DNA from: an uncultured euryarchaeote
GTDB taxonomy: Archaea; Thermoplasmatota; Poseidoniia; Poseidoniales; Poseidoniaceae
Length of the DNA: 17,912 nt
Assembly (NCBI GenBank): GCA_937897005.1
Contig: CALCOQ010000013.1
Span: 1-17,912 of the forward strand
Direction: 5' to 3'
Shown: piece after piece, positions 1 to 8,100 of the stretch
How the letters are laid out: every line of letters starts with the position of its first letter
Numbering within the stretch: position 1 is the first letter of the stretch
Position numbers and translations under genes: made by a program
Notes under the pieces: generated by a model
The model's database searches: none
Seen by the model: the letters and a program-made list of their open reading frames with translations, nothing else
What the model was told of the DNA's origin: nothing

Positions 1-331
1 ACCACATCAGATGGCTGGCGATTCGCTGCATCTCTATTGCGATGAGGCGCACATATTCTGCACGCTCTGGAACATCGACCTCGAGCAGGTCCTCCACAGC
101 GTAACAAAAGGAATGTGCCCAAGTCATCGCGCTGGCATAGCACAATCTGTCGCAATAGGGGATTATCTGAACGAAATCTCGGCTTTCACATATCTTCTCC
201 ACGCCGCGGTGGATGTAGCCCAACTCGGGTTCTGTATCCACCACCGTTTCACCATCGACCTTGACACGGAGAGTCCACAGTCCATGGGTCATCGGGTGTT
301 GGGGCCCCATGGTTATCCACATCTGAGCCAT
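1..331 (-). CDS. nuoD: NADH-quinone oxidoreductase subunit D, N-terminal part (runs off window)
   Basis: Only the first 110 codons are present; the gene continues past the left edge. NuoD is the 49-kDa-type subunit of complex I. With NuoB it forms the quinone-reduction site on the cytoplasmic arm. The translation has the family start motif GPQHPMTHG at residues 9-17, then GYIHRG at 38-43 and DRLCYASAM at 61-69. His16 and Tyr65 align with the bovine quinone-site pair His59/Tyr108 and have the same 49-residue spacing. The residue before THG is Met where Ser or Ala is usual. The ATG at 331 overlaps the nuoC stop (TAATG), with GGTGA just upstream inside nuoC, so translation is probably coupled. 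The N-terminal extension before the motif is only 8 residues. Identity as NuoD is secure. Use of NADH as electron donor cannot be judged from this fragment. Confidence 0.96.
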   Translation of the reverse strand, partial: MAQMWITMGPQHPMTHGLWTLRVKVDGETVVDTEPELGYIHRGVEKICESRDFVQIIPYCDRLCYASAMTWAHSFCYAVEDLLEVDVPERAEYVRLIAIEMQRIASHLMW

Positions 332-984
332 TACTTCACCAACCCCGAATCTGTTGGTTTCCGTTTGAAACCTTGTGGATCATCATACATCTCATTGTAA
401 TCGTGATAGCGTAACTTGTGTTGTTTCTGCAGAGGATGGAAGCCAAGTGGACTATCATGAGGGTTCAAGACTCGCATCATGTCCTTGTGTCCCTTGAACT
501 CTATTCCAACAAGATCCCATGTCTCCTTCTCATTCCAATCGGCACCAACCCATATCGACTGGATGCTGTCAACCTCTGGTGAATCTCCTTTAGCCAATGG
601 AATGAAGACCTCGACCTCCAGAGGTATCTCCATTCCTGCCAGACTTGCTGCATCATACTCAACACAGGTACCAGGAGCCTGATTCTTGACCGGCATGCGC
701 ATGAAATGATAGGCAACTTCCCAACCTCTCTCTTCAGGTCCGTCTGGGAAATGAGTGCCGGTAACCATTGAACAATGATTGACTCCAAGGTCAAAACGAA
801 GGAACTTGGCAAGGCCCAACCACTGGCGAGTGGAGGATGTTATTCTGAGAAATGATGCGTGCTTGCCAGTTGAATGCTCAACGCTGGTGGCCTCGATTCC
901 AGTACCGCCGAATCTGTCCATGACCGCCGCAACTGCAGCATCAACTGCAGCCTTGTTCTGGGCCGAGGTGACCGCCATTCCCAT
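331..984 (-). CDS. nuoC: NADH-quinone oxidoreductase subunit C (30-kDa type)
   Basis: This 217-residue protein is a peripheral-arm structural subunit of complex I, of normal length for a stand-alone NuoC that is not fused to NuoD. The family signature lies at residues 149-166: ADW, then EKETWDLVGI, then FKGH. It is followed by the conserved RVLNP at 171-175 and a PLQK at 184-187 that corresponds to the usual PLRK region. The N-terminal half is the expected alpha/beta domain. The ATG at 984 was chosen because a strong GGGGAGGA (991-998) lies six bases upstream; a second in-frame ATG at 978 would sit too far from it. The gene begins two bases after the nuoB stop and its stop overlaps the nuoD start, so it is part of one operon. 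Nothing unusual was seen. Confidence 0.96.
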   Translation of the reverse strand: MGMAVTSAQNKAAVDAAVAAVMDRFGGTGIEATSVEHSTGKHASFLRITSSTRQWLGLAKFLRFDLGVNHCSMVTGTHFPDGPEERGWEVAYHFMRMPVKNQAPGTCVEYDAASLAGMEIPLEVEVFIPLAKGDSPEVDSIQSIWVGADWNEKETWDLVGIEFKGHKDMMRVLNPHDSPLGFHPLQKQHKLRYHDYNEMYDDPQGFKRKPTDSGLVK

Positions 985-986
985 TC

Positions 987-1580
987 TCAGTCCTCCCCGA
1001 TGATGATTGGAGCGTCATTCGGCCTCTCTTGGCTTGGCACCGCTCCAATGCGGATGATCTTCTCTCGCAACTTACCGAATCCATCGATCAAGGCTTCGGG
1101 ACGTGGTGGACAACCTGGGATGTATACATCGACAGGTATCACGGTATCAACACCCTCGAGGATGTTGTAAGATTGGAAGTATGGGCCGCCTGAAATCGCA
1201 CACTCGCCCATGGCAATGCACCACTTGGGCTCGGGCATCTGCTCCCACAAGCGAACTATCGGGTCGGCAAATTTCTTTGATATCGGTCCATTGACCAACA
1301 TCACGTCGCATTGACGAGGGCTGGAACGGAAGATGACACCGAATCTCTCAGCATCGAATCTTGGCCCACCTGCAGCCGCCATCTCCAGAGCGCAACACTT
1401 GATACCAAGGTGGAGTGGAAACAGAGACTTCCGTTGAGCCCAATTGAAGAAACGGCCTCCAAGAGTACCGATGAGTTGCTTCATCTTGGTCGCTTTCAAA
1501 GCCTCATCGGTGACATCGCCGACCATATCAACCAAGGTTCGACTGTTGAAAACAGTGTAATTCTCTCCACCCTCCATCAT
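987..1580 (-). CDS. nuoB: NADH-quinone oxidoreductase subunit B (PSST, N2 cluster)
   Basis: NuoB holds the terminal iron-sulfur cluster N2 that passes electrons to quinone. Counting from the ATG at 1580 the protein has 197 residues. All four N2 ligands are visible: the tandem Cys62-Cys63 (GIKCCALEM), Cys127 (AMGECAISGG) and Cys157 (IPGCPPRPE). Their spacing matches E. coli NuoB (63, 64, 129, 158). The family motifs RQCDVMLVNG and PVDVYIPGCPP are intact. The start is ambiguous: an in-frame GTG at 1586 precedes it and another ATG follows at 1577. GAGGTG at 1584-1589 favours one of the ATGs. The gene starts just after the nuoA TGA and ends two bases before nuoC. Confidence 0.97.
   Translation of the reverse strand: MMEGGENYTVFNSRTLVDMVGDVTDEALKATKMKQLIGTLGGRFFNWAQRKSLFPLHLGIKCCALEMAAAGGPRFDAERFGVIFRSSPRQCDVMLVNGPISKKFADPIVRLWEQMPEPKWCIAMGECAISGGPYFQSYNILEGVDTVIPVDVYIPGCPPRPEALIDGFGKLREKIIRIGAVPSQERPNDAPIIIGED
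991..998 (-). promoter_or_regulatory. Shine-Dalgarno site of nuoC
   Basis: The minus strand reads GGGGAGGA followed by six bases and ATG at 984. It lies inside the last codons of nuoB, whose TGA is between the site and the start codon. This arrangement suggests translational coupling of nuoB and nuoC and fixes the nuoC start. Confidence 0.8.
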
Positions 1581-1587
1581 GACCACC

Positions 1588-2055
1588 TCAGATGTATATC
1601 CTTCCTCTCTTACGGAATACGTGCCATACTCCCAGTATCATCAGAGCAAGGAAGGCGGTTAGAGCCAACAAGCCCTCTTCGGCCACAGCCGTTCCAGCAC
1701 TGCCTGCTCCTTCGGATTCAAAGACCAACATGCCTCCAAGCGCCATGAACATGAATGCAACATCGAAGACGAGGAAAATTATGGCATACCAATAATACTG
1801 AAAATGGAACTGGATCATTGCATCTCCAACAGGTTCGCTTCCACATTCGTAGGTCGACAATCTGCGAGGATAGAGACTGTGATCGACCTCATATCCCTCA
1901 AGGAAATATGAACGGGTGATGTTTGGATTGGAGGCATCGGGCATCGGTCTGAAGAAGCGACTGAGGATGAAAGAAGCCAACGGAAAGCCAATTCCAACGA
2001 TTGTCATCAGTGCAACAGCGAGATATGCATCCGGAACAGTCGCTTCGGTGGTCAC
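1588..2055 (-). CDS. nuoA: NADH-quinone oxidoreductase subunit A
   Basis: This 155-residue membrane subunit of complex I is first in the operon. Three membrane helices are visible at about residues 11-35, 88-112 and 126-147. The conserved loop motif YECGSEP is at 69-75 and precedes FQYYWYAIIFLVFDV, the start of helix 2. The next residue is usually Glu (FDVE; Glu81 in E. coli NuoA) but here it is Ala100, encoded by GCA at 1756-1758. The start is GTG at 2055, preceded by AGGTGA with seven bases between AGG and GTG; no better start lies nearby. An Ala/Gly/Glu-rich loop (113-127) separates helices 2 and 3. The stop abuts the nuoB Shine-Dalgarno site. NuoA contacts NuoH/J and the quinone site in known structures. 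Identity is secure; the effect of the Ala substitution is unknown. Confidence 0.95.
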   Translation of the reverse strand: MTTEATVPDAYLAVALMTIVGIGFPLASFILSRFFRPMPDASNPNITRSYFLEGYEVDHSLYPRRLSTYECGSEPVGDAMIQFHFQYYWYAIIFLVFDVAFMFMALGGMLVFESEGAGSAGTAVAEEGLLALTAFLALMILGVWHVFRKRGRIYI

Positions 2056-2153
2056 TTCGTCACCTGGAGAAATCGTGACGCTCTCCGAGTGTGTCCACCC
2101 AAAGACCGGACATAAGCATAACCATCGGCCCCCCTTTGGGGGGCCCTATCAAT
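2056..2153 (-). promoter_or_regulatory. Intergenic region upstream of the nuo operon
   Basis: About 100 bases separate the end of the PGF-CTERM gene from nuoA. The region contains a strong GC hairpin at 2127-2145, then on the minus strand an AT-rich stretch (GGTTATGCTTATG, about 2112-2124) that could serve as a TATA-like element, then TGGACACACT at 2088-2097, then the nuoA Shine-Dalgarno site. A promoter here is plausible because nuoA begins a new functional unit, but no clean archaeal TATA/BRE consensus is visible. Confidence 0.35.
2127..2145 (-). terminator. GC-rich hairpin after the PGF-CTERM gene
   Basis: A perfect inverted repeat: an 8-bp stem GGCCCCCC/GGGGGGCC around a 3-nt loop (AAA on the minus strand). 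It begins eight bases after the stop codon at 2154. There is no U-tract after it, so it is not a canonical intrinsic terminator. Transcript-end or stability structure is the likely role, because two other gene ends in this window have the same kind of hairpin. Confidence 0.55.
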
Positions 2154-5132
2154 TCAGTCCCTTCGACGGAACCAAAGAAGTGCCGCAGCACCAAACATTG
2201 CCATGATACTCAATGATGTTGTGAAGCCTGGAAGTCCAGAGAAAATCCCCTCCTCAACCGGCTCCCCAGAAACAGTGAATTCAATATTCTTCCTTCCAAC
2301 GAGGCTGGAGTCTGTTGGCTCAGCAGAGAATGTGAATTCGAATTCATCTGAGACTTCTGAAGCATGAGGTGGCTTGACATCAATCTCGATGACCACGCTC
2401 TCTCCGATGTCCAGAATGCAGACCAATGCGCCATCAGTGTTCTTGTCGCATACCTCAAGACCTGCAACGAAGACTCCATCTCGCATGATGCCTTCCTCTT
2501 CTGACAAACTGATGACCCAACCGCGGAGACCTTCACTGGTGAATACAAGGATCTCGAATTCTGTGTTGCCTTCATTTGTTATCGTCACATCGAATGTCTT
2601 TGACTTGGAATAATCGATGGAGACGTCGGTTTTCCCTTCATGGTACATTCCTATCTTCTTGATGGTGGACACTCTTGCGGAAACATCCAGTTCAACTCTG
2701 TCGATCATGTTGTTGATACTGTTCACACTGAGGCGTACAATTCCATTGACGCCGTTCTCCGCATTGGATGAAATGCTTAATTCCGCATATACGAGTACCC
2801 TGTATGATTCAGCCTCATAGAAGTCTTGTAGACCATTATCAAAGATGTGTTGCCATGCCTTGTCCGTGGCACAATCAACATCGCATAAAGGACTCAATTC
2901 AAAGACCACATAAAGCCCTTCACTATCGGTCAAATATAGCCCAGTGCTGATGTTACGAACACCTATCCCTTTTTTCACCTCGATAGAATCCAAGAGCAGG
3001 GCCCCATTCTCATCGGTCAATTTGACTGTTCCCAGATTGGTTCCAACAAGTTCAGCAGAAATTTCGGCATTATCAGTATAGTTGCCTAGATTCTCGACCC
3101 AGAAGGGAATTGTTTCAGAACCACCCGGGGCCAGAGATATCAGACCACCAATCTCATCTGCCCACATGATATCCAACTGCATCCCCATCAAGAATATCTG
3201 ATTGGATAGAATGGCTCGGAACTCCATCTCAGCCTGATTATCGGGAATTCCATCTCCATCTCCATCTCCAGTGTTGGAATCGCCCTTGTTGGTCACTCTG
3301 ACAGTAAGTCGCGTATTGGATAACTCCTCATCACTGTCTTCAATCTGAACAACCAGAATCACCGTCTTGGTTGTTCGCGCTGGAATCGAGACCTCGGTCA
3401 CTGGTGTACTTTCTCCATCCTCCCAGATGAAATGAGTATCCCACCCTGGAACTGCCGTCTGACTGATGACCGAGAAGCGGAAATTATCGGCAGTGTTACC
3501 TGTATTCTCAACGGCGAATTCGAAATACACCTCTTCATTGCTCTTACCGGTCTGGTCCTGCGCATTGGTGGTGACCACCATGCCATGGGTAGCAGCCACG
3601 GTCACGCTGAGTTCAGTGCTGTCATATACCGAACCACCACTGATAGCAGAAACAGTGATTGGAATCGTGATCACTTCATCAGCCAATGCATCATCAGGAA
3701 CCAAGACTTCCAAGGATACACTCTGTTGTTTGTCAGAGCCATGTTTACTGCCGACCGTGACTGAGATTGAACCAGTCGCTCCTGCAATCACGACATCATC
3801 ACCAAGACGTGCAATCCAACCATCGGGGACGATGATATTGACCTGCATATCCTCCTCTCCATTTCCTTGGTTGGTCACCGTGATACTGGTACTGTCATTT
3901 GCACCAGGTTCAACATTGGATAGTACGCTGGTGCTCAGACTGACACTGGCACCGTGACTCTGTCCTAATCGAACGACGAGGACCGATTGACACTTGATTG
4001 GACCATTTCCATCCTTACCTGCGATGATGATATCCACCTCATCGCCTACATTGAGGGAATCATCCGGTGTCACATCGAAATCAAAGGACTTGGTGTCATC
4101 AGCAGTTTCGTAGGGAAGAGTACCCGATGATGCTCCATCGAAAGATACCCATGCAGCCTTACTCCCAGAAATAGAGGATTGAACGCTCCATTGAGTGTTT
4201 CCAGTATTGGTATAGGTCACCGTGGAGGATTTCGTTTCTCCCGGGTCGATGTTCAGAAGACCATCAGCAAGTTCAGACGTGCATTCATGCAATTCTGGAA
4301 TATTCAGATTCACCTCAAGGTCATCACTGGCATTCTGTTGTGGGTCATCTTGGATCTCCGCATGGATGTTCCAACATTGCTTCTTGGCTTGTTGACCACT
4401 GGGAACCGAAACATCGAGGTCCACCCATTCAGACGAGTCATTATCGATCTGCATGGTCGTCTCCGATAACTCCGCTTCAAGTTCCAAAGGATCACAACCA
4501 GGGCCTTCTCCATCCCGAACCTCTAGATTGATGGTTGCATTCATCCGCCCGGTGTTCTTCACCTCAACTTCCCATGTCACCATGTTTTCACCCTCCCAGT
4601 CACGACTGATTGGTGCGGTTTCAAGTTCCACAGCCCACATCTCATTCGATTCATCACCATCGACACTGGTTGTCACCGTGATCTCCTCCTGAGCGGGAGA
4701 GCCGGGTTGGTCAGGTGGAGTCACCTGTTCATTGGCGATTGCTGTGACCGTTGTCTCGCAAGACTCGGCAGCACCTTCAGTGACATTGACCCTAAGATTA
4801 GTGGTCTCTGAAGCACCAGCATCGATGGAACCAGATATCTGATCCACTTGACTCGTGAATCCATTACAGCCATCTCCTTGAGATGTTGAGAGTTGGACCG
4901 ACACAGGATTTGAACCCGAATTCTTCACCGTGACGGTGTATTCTGCAGTTTCACCTTTGGCAACCTCCTGAGCCATAGGATTTGCAGTAAGGATGATCGA
5001 TGCATCTCTCCCACCAACAGCTGCTGCCGGAACTGCGGACAGCAGAATGGAAGTCAACATCAGAAGAACCAGGAAAACCGAATCCCTGCCACGGTTTCCA
5101 TTCTCCATGACCATTCGGAGCCGCGGACCCAT
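2154..5132 (-). CDS. Secreted multi-domain Ig-like (CARDB/NEW3-type) surface protein with PGF-CTERM anchor
   Basis: Numbered from the ATG at 5132 the protein has 992 residues. A signal peptide with a basic n-region and a hydrophobic core (about 19-37, ending AVPAAA) is followed by about seven beta-sandwich units. These carry recurring strand motifs such as VKNSG, VKNTG, TYTNTGNT, VTNQGN, VENTGN, VENLGN and ITNEGN, typical of CARDB/NEW3-like domains. A short Asp/Gly calcium-type loop (DGDGDGIPDN) is near 624-632. Ten Cys residues fall in pairs within units, suggesting disulfides outside the cell. The C-terminus (968-992) has PGF, a hydrophobic helix and RRR, the tripartite PGF-CTERM signal cut by archaeosortase A. 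The ATG at 5132 is chosen because GAGAGG lies six bases upstream; an in-frame TTG at 5138 is less likely. Specific function is unknown; adhesion, S-layer association or substrate binding are possible. Confidence 0.93.
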   Translation of the reverse strand: MGPRLRMVMENGNRGRDSVFLVLLMLTSILLSAVPAAAVGGRDASIILTANPMAQEVAKGETAEYTVTVKNSGSNPVSVQLSTSQGDGCNGFTSQVDQISGSIDAGASETTNLRVNVTEGAAESCETTVTAIANEQVTPPDQPGSPAQEEITVTTSVDGDESNEMWAVELETAPISRDWEGENMVTWEVEVKNTGRMNATINLEVRDGEGPGCDPLELEAELSETTMQIDNDSSEWVDLDVSVPSGQQAKKQCWNIHAEIQDDPQQNASDDLEVNLNIPELHECTSELADGLLNIDPGETKSSTVTYTNTGNTQWSVQSSISGSKAAWVSFDGASSGTLPYETADDTKSFDFDVTPDDSLNVGDEVDIIIAGKDGNGPIKCQSVLVVRLGQSHGASVSLSTSVLSNVEPGANDSTSITVTNQGNGEEDMQVNIIVPDGWIARLGDDVVIAGATGSISVTVGSKHGSDKQQSVSLEVLVPDDALADEVITIPITVSAISGGSVYDSTELSVTVAATHGMVVTTNAQDQTGKSNEEVYFEFAVENTGNTADNFRFSVISQTAVPGWDTHFIWEDGESTPVTEVSIPARTTKTVILVVQIEDSDEELSNTRLTVRVTNKGDSNTGDGDGDGIPDNQAEMEFRAILSNQIFLMGMQLDIMWADEIGGLISLAPGGSETIPFWVENLGNYTDNAEISAELVGTNLGTVKLTDENGALLLDSIEVKKGIGVRNISTGLYLTDSEGLYVVFELSPLCDVDCATDKAWQHIFDNGLQDFYEAESYRVLVYAELSISSNAENGVNGIVRLSVNSINNMIDRVELDVSARVSTIKKIGMYHEGKTDVSIDYSKSKTFDVTITNEGNTEFEILVFTSEGLRGWVISLSEEEGIMRDGVFVAGLEVCDKNTDGALVCILDIGESVVIEIDVKPPHASEVSDEFEFTFSAEPTDSSLVGRKNIEFTVSGEPVEEGIFSGLPGFTTSLSIMAMFGAAALLWFRRRD
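2157..2231 (-). other. PGF-CTERM sorting signal (within CDS)
   Basis: The last 25 residues of the preceding protein begin with Pro-Gly-Phe (968-970), followed by about 18 mostly hydrophobic residues (TTSLSIMAMFGAAALLWF) and Arg-Arg-Arg-Asp at the end. This order of motif, membrane helix and basic cluster is the known archaeosortase A recognition signal. It predicts cleavage and possibly transfer to a membrane lipid anchor. The modification itself is inferred. Confidence 0.75.
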
Positions 5133-5138
5133 AATCAA

Positions 5139-5144
5139 CCTCTC
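5139..5144 (-). promoter_or_regulatory. Shine-Dalgarno site deciding the PGF-CTERM gene start
   Basis: The minus strand reads GAGAGG, six bases before ATG at 5132. It overlaps the position where an upstream TTG start (5138) would need its own site, so ATG is the better start. The spacing matches those of nuoA (seven bases after AGG) and the 9863-10510 gene. Confidence 0.65.
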
Positions 5145-5151
5145 GGACTGT

Positions 5152-5168
5152 TGATGCCGTAGGCATCA
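5152..5168 (-). terminator. Inverted repeat between the protease and PGF-CTERM genes
   Basis: A perfect 7-bp stem, TGATGCC/GGCATCA, with a 3-nt loop (TAC on the minus strand). It starts eight bases after the protease stop and ends about 20 bases before the next start codon. It lacks a U-tract. It could end the protease transcript, stabilise its 3' end or act in the leader of the next gene. The central nine bases GCC-TAC-GGC are identical to those of the repeat at 9829-9845. Confidence 0.5.
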
Positions 5169-5176
5169 GATGACTT

Positions 5177-8100
5177 TCATGAATGAATGAATGTTGAACT
5201 AGGTGATTGACAACCTCGACAATTGGTCAATGCAGAGCTGCCACAACCATGCTCATGCCCATGGTAACGGGCTCCACAACCTGGACAAGCGAGGCAAGAT
5301 TCAGACTCGATTGGATTCATACAAGCCCAACACTGTACCGAGACTGCGGCTGAATCAGGGACTGGCTGCTGGACGAACGCCTCAACCGGAGGAGCTACTG
5401 ATGGTGCTGAAGCAACTTGAGGGATTGCTGCTGGAACCATTTGAGCAGTTGCGGCTGCAAGTGCAAGATCAGGAGATGCTGCTGTACCCTTCTCCTGCTT
5501 ACGTTGGAAGAGGATGATGAATATCGCTGCAATTCCAATGATGATGACCATGAGACTGCTCCAGATCAACACCCCAGAACCGCTTCCTGCCTGTTCGGAA
5601 GCGCTCTGCCCCTCAGCAGTCAATACCACGGAATGTTGTACCCCTGATACTCCAGAAGCGTCGCTGAGACTGAGAGCGATATTGTCGCTACCAGCAGAAT
5701 CCGCAGATACTGATAACCGAATGGTCTGTTCTTGACCTGGCTCGATCTGAATCAGACCAGAGCCATCGATGGAAACTGTCCATCCGGGAGGCTTGTCATT
5801 GATGACAACACGATGACTGAGTGCAACATTTCCATCATTGCGAATCCTGATCTCAACAGTGGTCTGCTCACCGGTCTGAAGAATGGGAGTCTTGACATCA
5901 GTCCATGAAACAGCCTTGATCTCCTTCACATATAGAGAAATGATATCCTCGCGTGTGATACCATCACCGCTCAATCCCAATGTCGCCTTTGGCTGACTAC
6001 CAGGTTGTTGTGTTGAAGGAAGAATGATCATGCAGGTAACTGTACTGAAATCCCCTGCTCCAATGATCCCAGGGTCACTACATTCTGTCAATATCCCATT
6101 CTCTACATCGAGACTGACACTTGGCTCCCACTCTCCATCTCCATCATTGGTGATCAACCAAGTGACATTCAATGGAGTGGCGACTGGATGGGATCCTGGT
6201 CCTAATGGATGCTCCCACTGTTCTCCACCGATCTCGATGAACGCAAACTCCACTGACGGGTCAGCCAATGCCTTTACTTCCAGCGAACCCAGCCAAGAGA
6301 ATCTGTTCTCCTCACCTGTGAGATGAAGATTGAATTCGCCACCCACGGCTTGCCCATTTCCTTCAAGAGAAACCAACCAATTCACCGAATCGCCAGCATC
6401 TACATCCATACTCTGCATCGCTGATGTTATGCTCCATCCACCAGGGAGGTCAGCTGTTGGATAAAGAACAAGATCGACATTCCCAGTATTGAATACCGTG
6501 AATTGGAGATTCACTGTGGAATCAGGGCGCAGAACCCCGTATGTACTCTCAAGTTCCACTGAAGCATTCTCCAAAGACTCAACGACCATGTCAACTGACA
6601 ATTCCCAGGTTCTGCTGCTGTTGGCCTGAGATATCGCTAGAATCTCTATCTGGATCTGTGAACCTGCTGCGACCATCACCTGAGGAGGATAGATGGTGAT
6701 TCCAATCAACCGGCTGGAGCCTTCTGTAATAGCGCCGGTGGAGCCTGAAGGCGCACCAGGCCTTGAACCGAGATCATCGAATCCAGACTGCCATCCAGAT
6801 GGAGACTCCAAGTAAAGATTCCATCCTTGGTTCGAATTACCATCGTTGTGTACTTCCACATCAAAAGAAGTAGGCTCCTCTGGAGAAACCAGTACACTGG
6901 AAGTCGTCATCGTAAAACGAAGGTCAGGTAATTCAGGAACCTCAAGATAGAGATTGAAAGGATAGGATATCGCATTGTCAATGTCGATTCCAGTCAATGG
7001 CAGGATGTATGTTCCGGGTTCAGGAGGAGAGGGGTGGACCAAGGTGATGTTGATGATGGCGGAGTCTTTACCACCCAGAGAGAAATTGGAACCACTTGTT
7101 CCAACGAACCATTCGCCGAACTGCGTTCCATCCGATTGACGATACACAGAACCATGATCGAGACTGGCATTGGTTGCAAGCAAAGCCGTGTTTGTCAATT
7201 CAACCTGCCATGATGCAACACTCTGCTCAGGTTCAGATACCGTGATCGTTGACTCTGTTGATGTGACTTTGACACCAGGAGCGGTGACCTCGATTATCGC
7301 TGTCACCCGGTTATTGTTCTCTTCAATCTCTTCGATGGCATCATTCGGATCGACCTCGATGACGATCGTCCTCTCACCATCTTGGTCTGGAATCCACTGC
7401 CATGACAAGGTGCGACTTTCACCTGGGCCTAGATCCACTTCATAGGTATCAAGAACAACAGAATCAACGAATGCTGAAACCTGAAGGTCGTCAACCTTGA
7501 CATTACCGAAATTCTGAACCCCGGCAAAAATAGTCACCTCATCACCAATCTGAGGAATTGCGATGTCACTGAATATCGATCCCGCTACCGGTGAAGCATC
7601 TGGACGCAGGTCGTTCACTCCAACCCCGGAAACCGCCAATGCATAGGGTTGGGAAGTGGAGCCACCATGACCACCATCTCGAACCCTGACAATCCAGATT
7701 CCTGAAGCGGCTTGGTCTATCAGAACAACCTCTGCGTTGTTGAGGTCATCCCAACTCCCGCCTGTGGTGCTTCGGCCATTGAAGAAATCATTTCCGCGGT
7801 AGATGGTCCCATCGGGTGCTTCAACCTCAAGATTGAGGTCATTGACCAACTGTGCACCATTACTGAAACGTGAGCCACGTTCATCAGACCACACCAGACT
7901 GGTCTTGAAAGCGACGTTGGCCGAAGTGACGTTGAAGGAATAAGACTTGAGGGAACCGGTACTCGAAACTACGCTACGATCATCCACCCATATCCCACGC
8001 CCAGCATTTGGAGCAAGGGTGTTACGAAGGTTGATTCGACCCCATCCCTCATCGTTGTTCGGAATATTCCGAGTCCCCATGTCTTCAGCGCCAAGAATCA

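Noticed and set aside
11..400. Open frame of 129 codons on the plus strand at the left edge
   Set aside because: It lies antisense to nuoD and nuoC, whose conserved motifs are unmistakable; its product has no recognisable features.
1311..1748. Open frame of 145 codons on the plus strand
   Set aside because: Antisense to nuoB and nuoA; a by-product of their codon use.
2127..2145. Canonical bacterial rho-independent terminator
   Set aside because: The stem is strong but no U-rich tract follows on the minus strand, so only a general transcript-end hairpin is claimed.
3250..3273. Short tandem repeat of CCATCT
   Set aside because: It encodes the Asp-Gly calcium-type loop in the PGF-CTERM protein; the repeat is explained by the protein sequence.
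3466..3957. Open frame of 163 codons on the plus strand with hydrophobic stretches
   Set aside because: Fully inside the PGF-CTERM gene on the opposite strand; the hydrophobicity comes from reading Val/Thr-rich beta-strand codons in reverse.
5181..5193. GAAT tandem repeat at the protease 3' end
   Set aside because: Only three units at the last codons of the gene; too short to call a microsatellite or regulatory element.
5210..5332. Ubiquitin E3 ligase function for the RING-like tail
   Set aside because: Zinc ligand spacing alone does not show ligase activity, and no ubiquitin-like, E1 or E2 gene is in the window.
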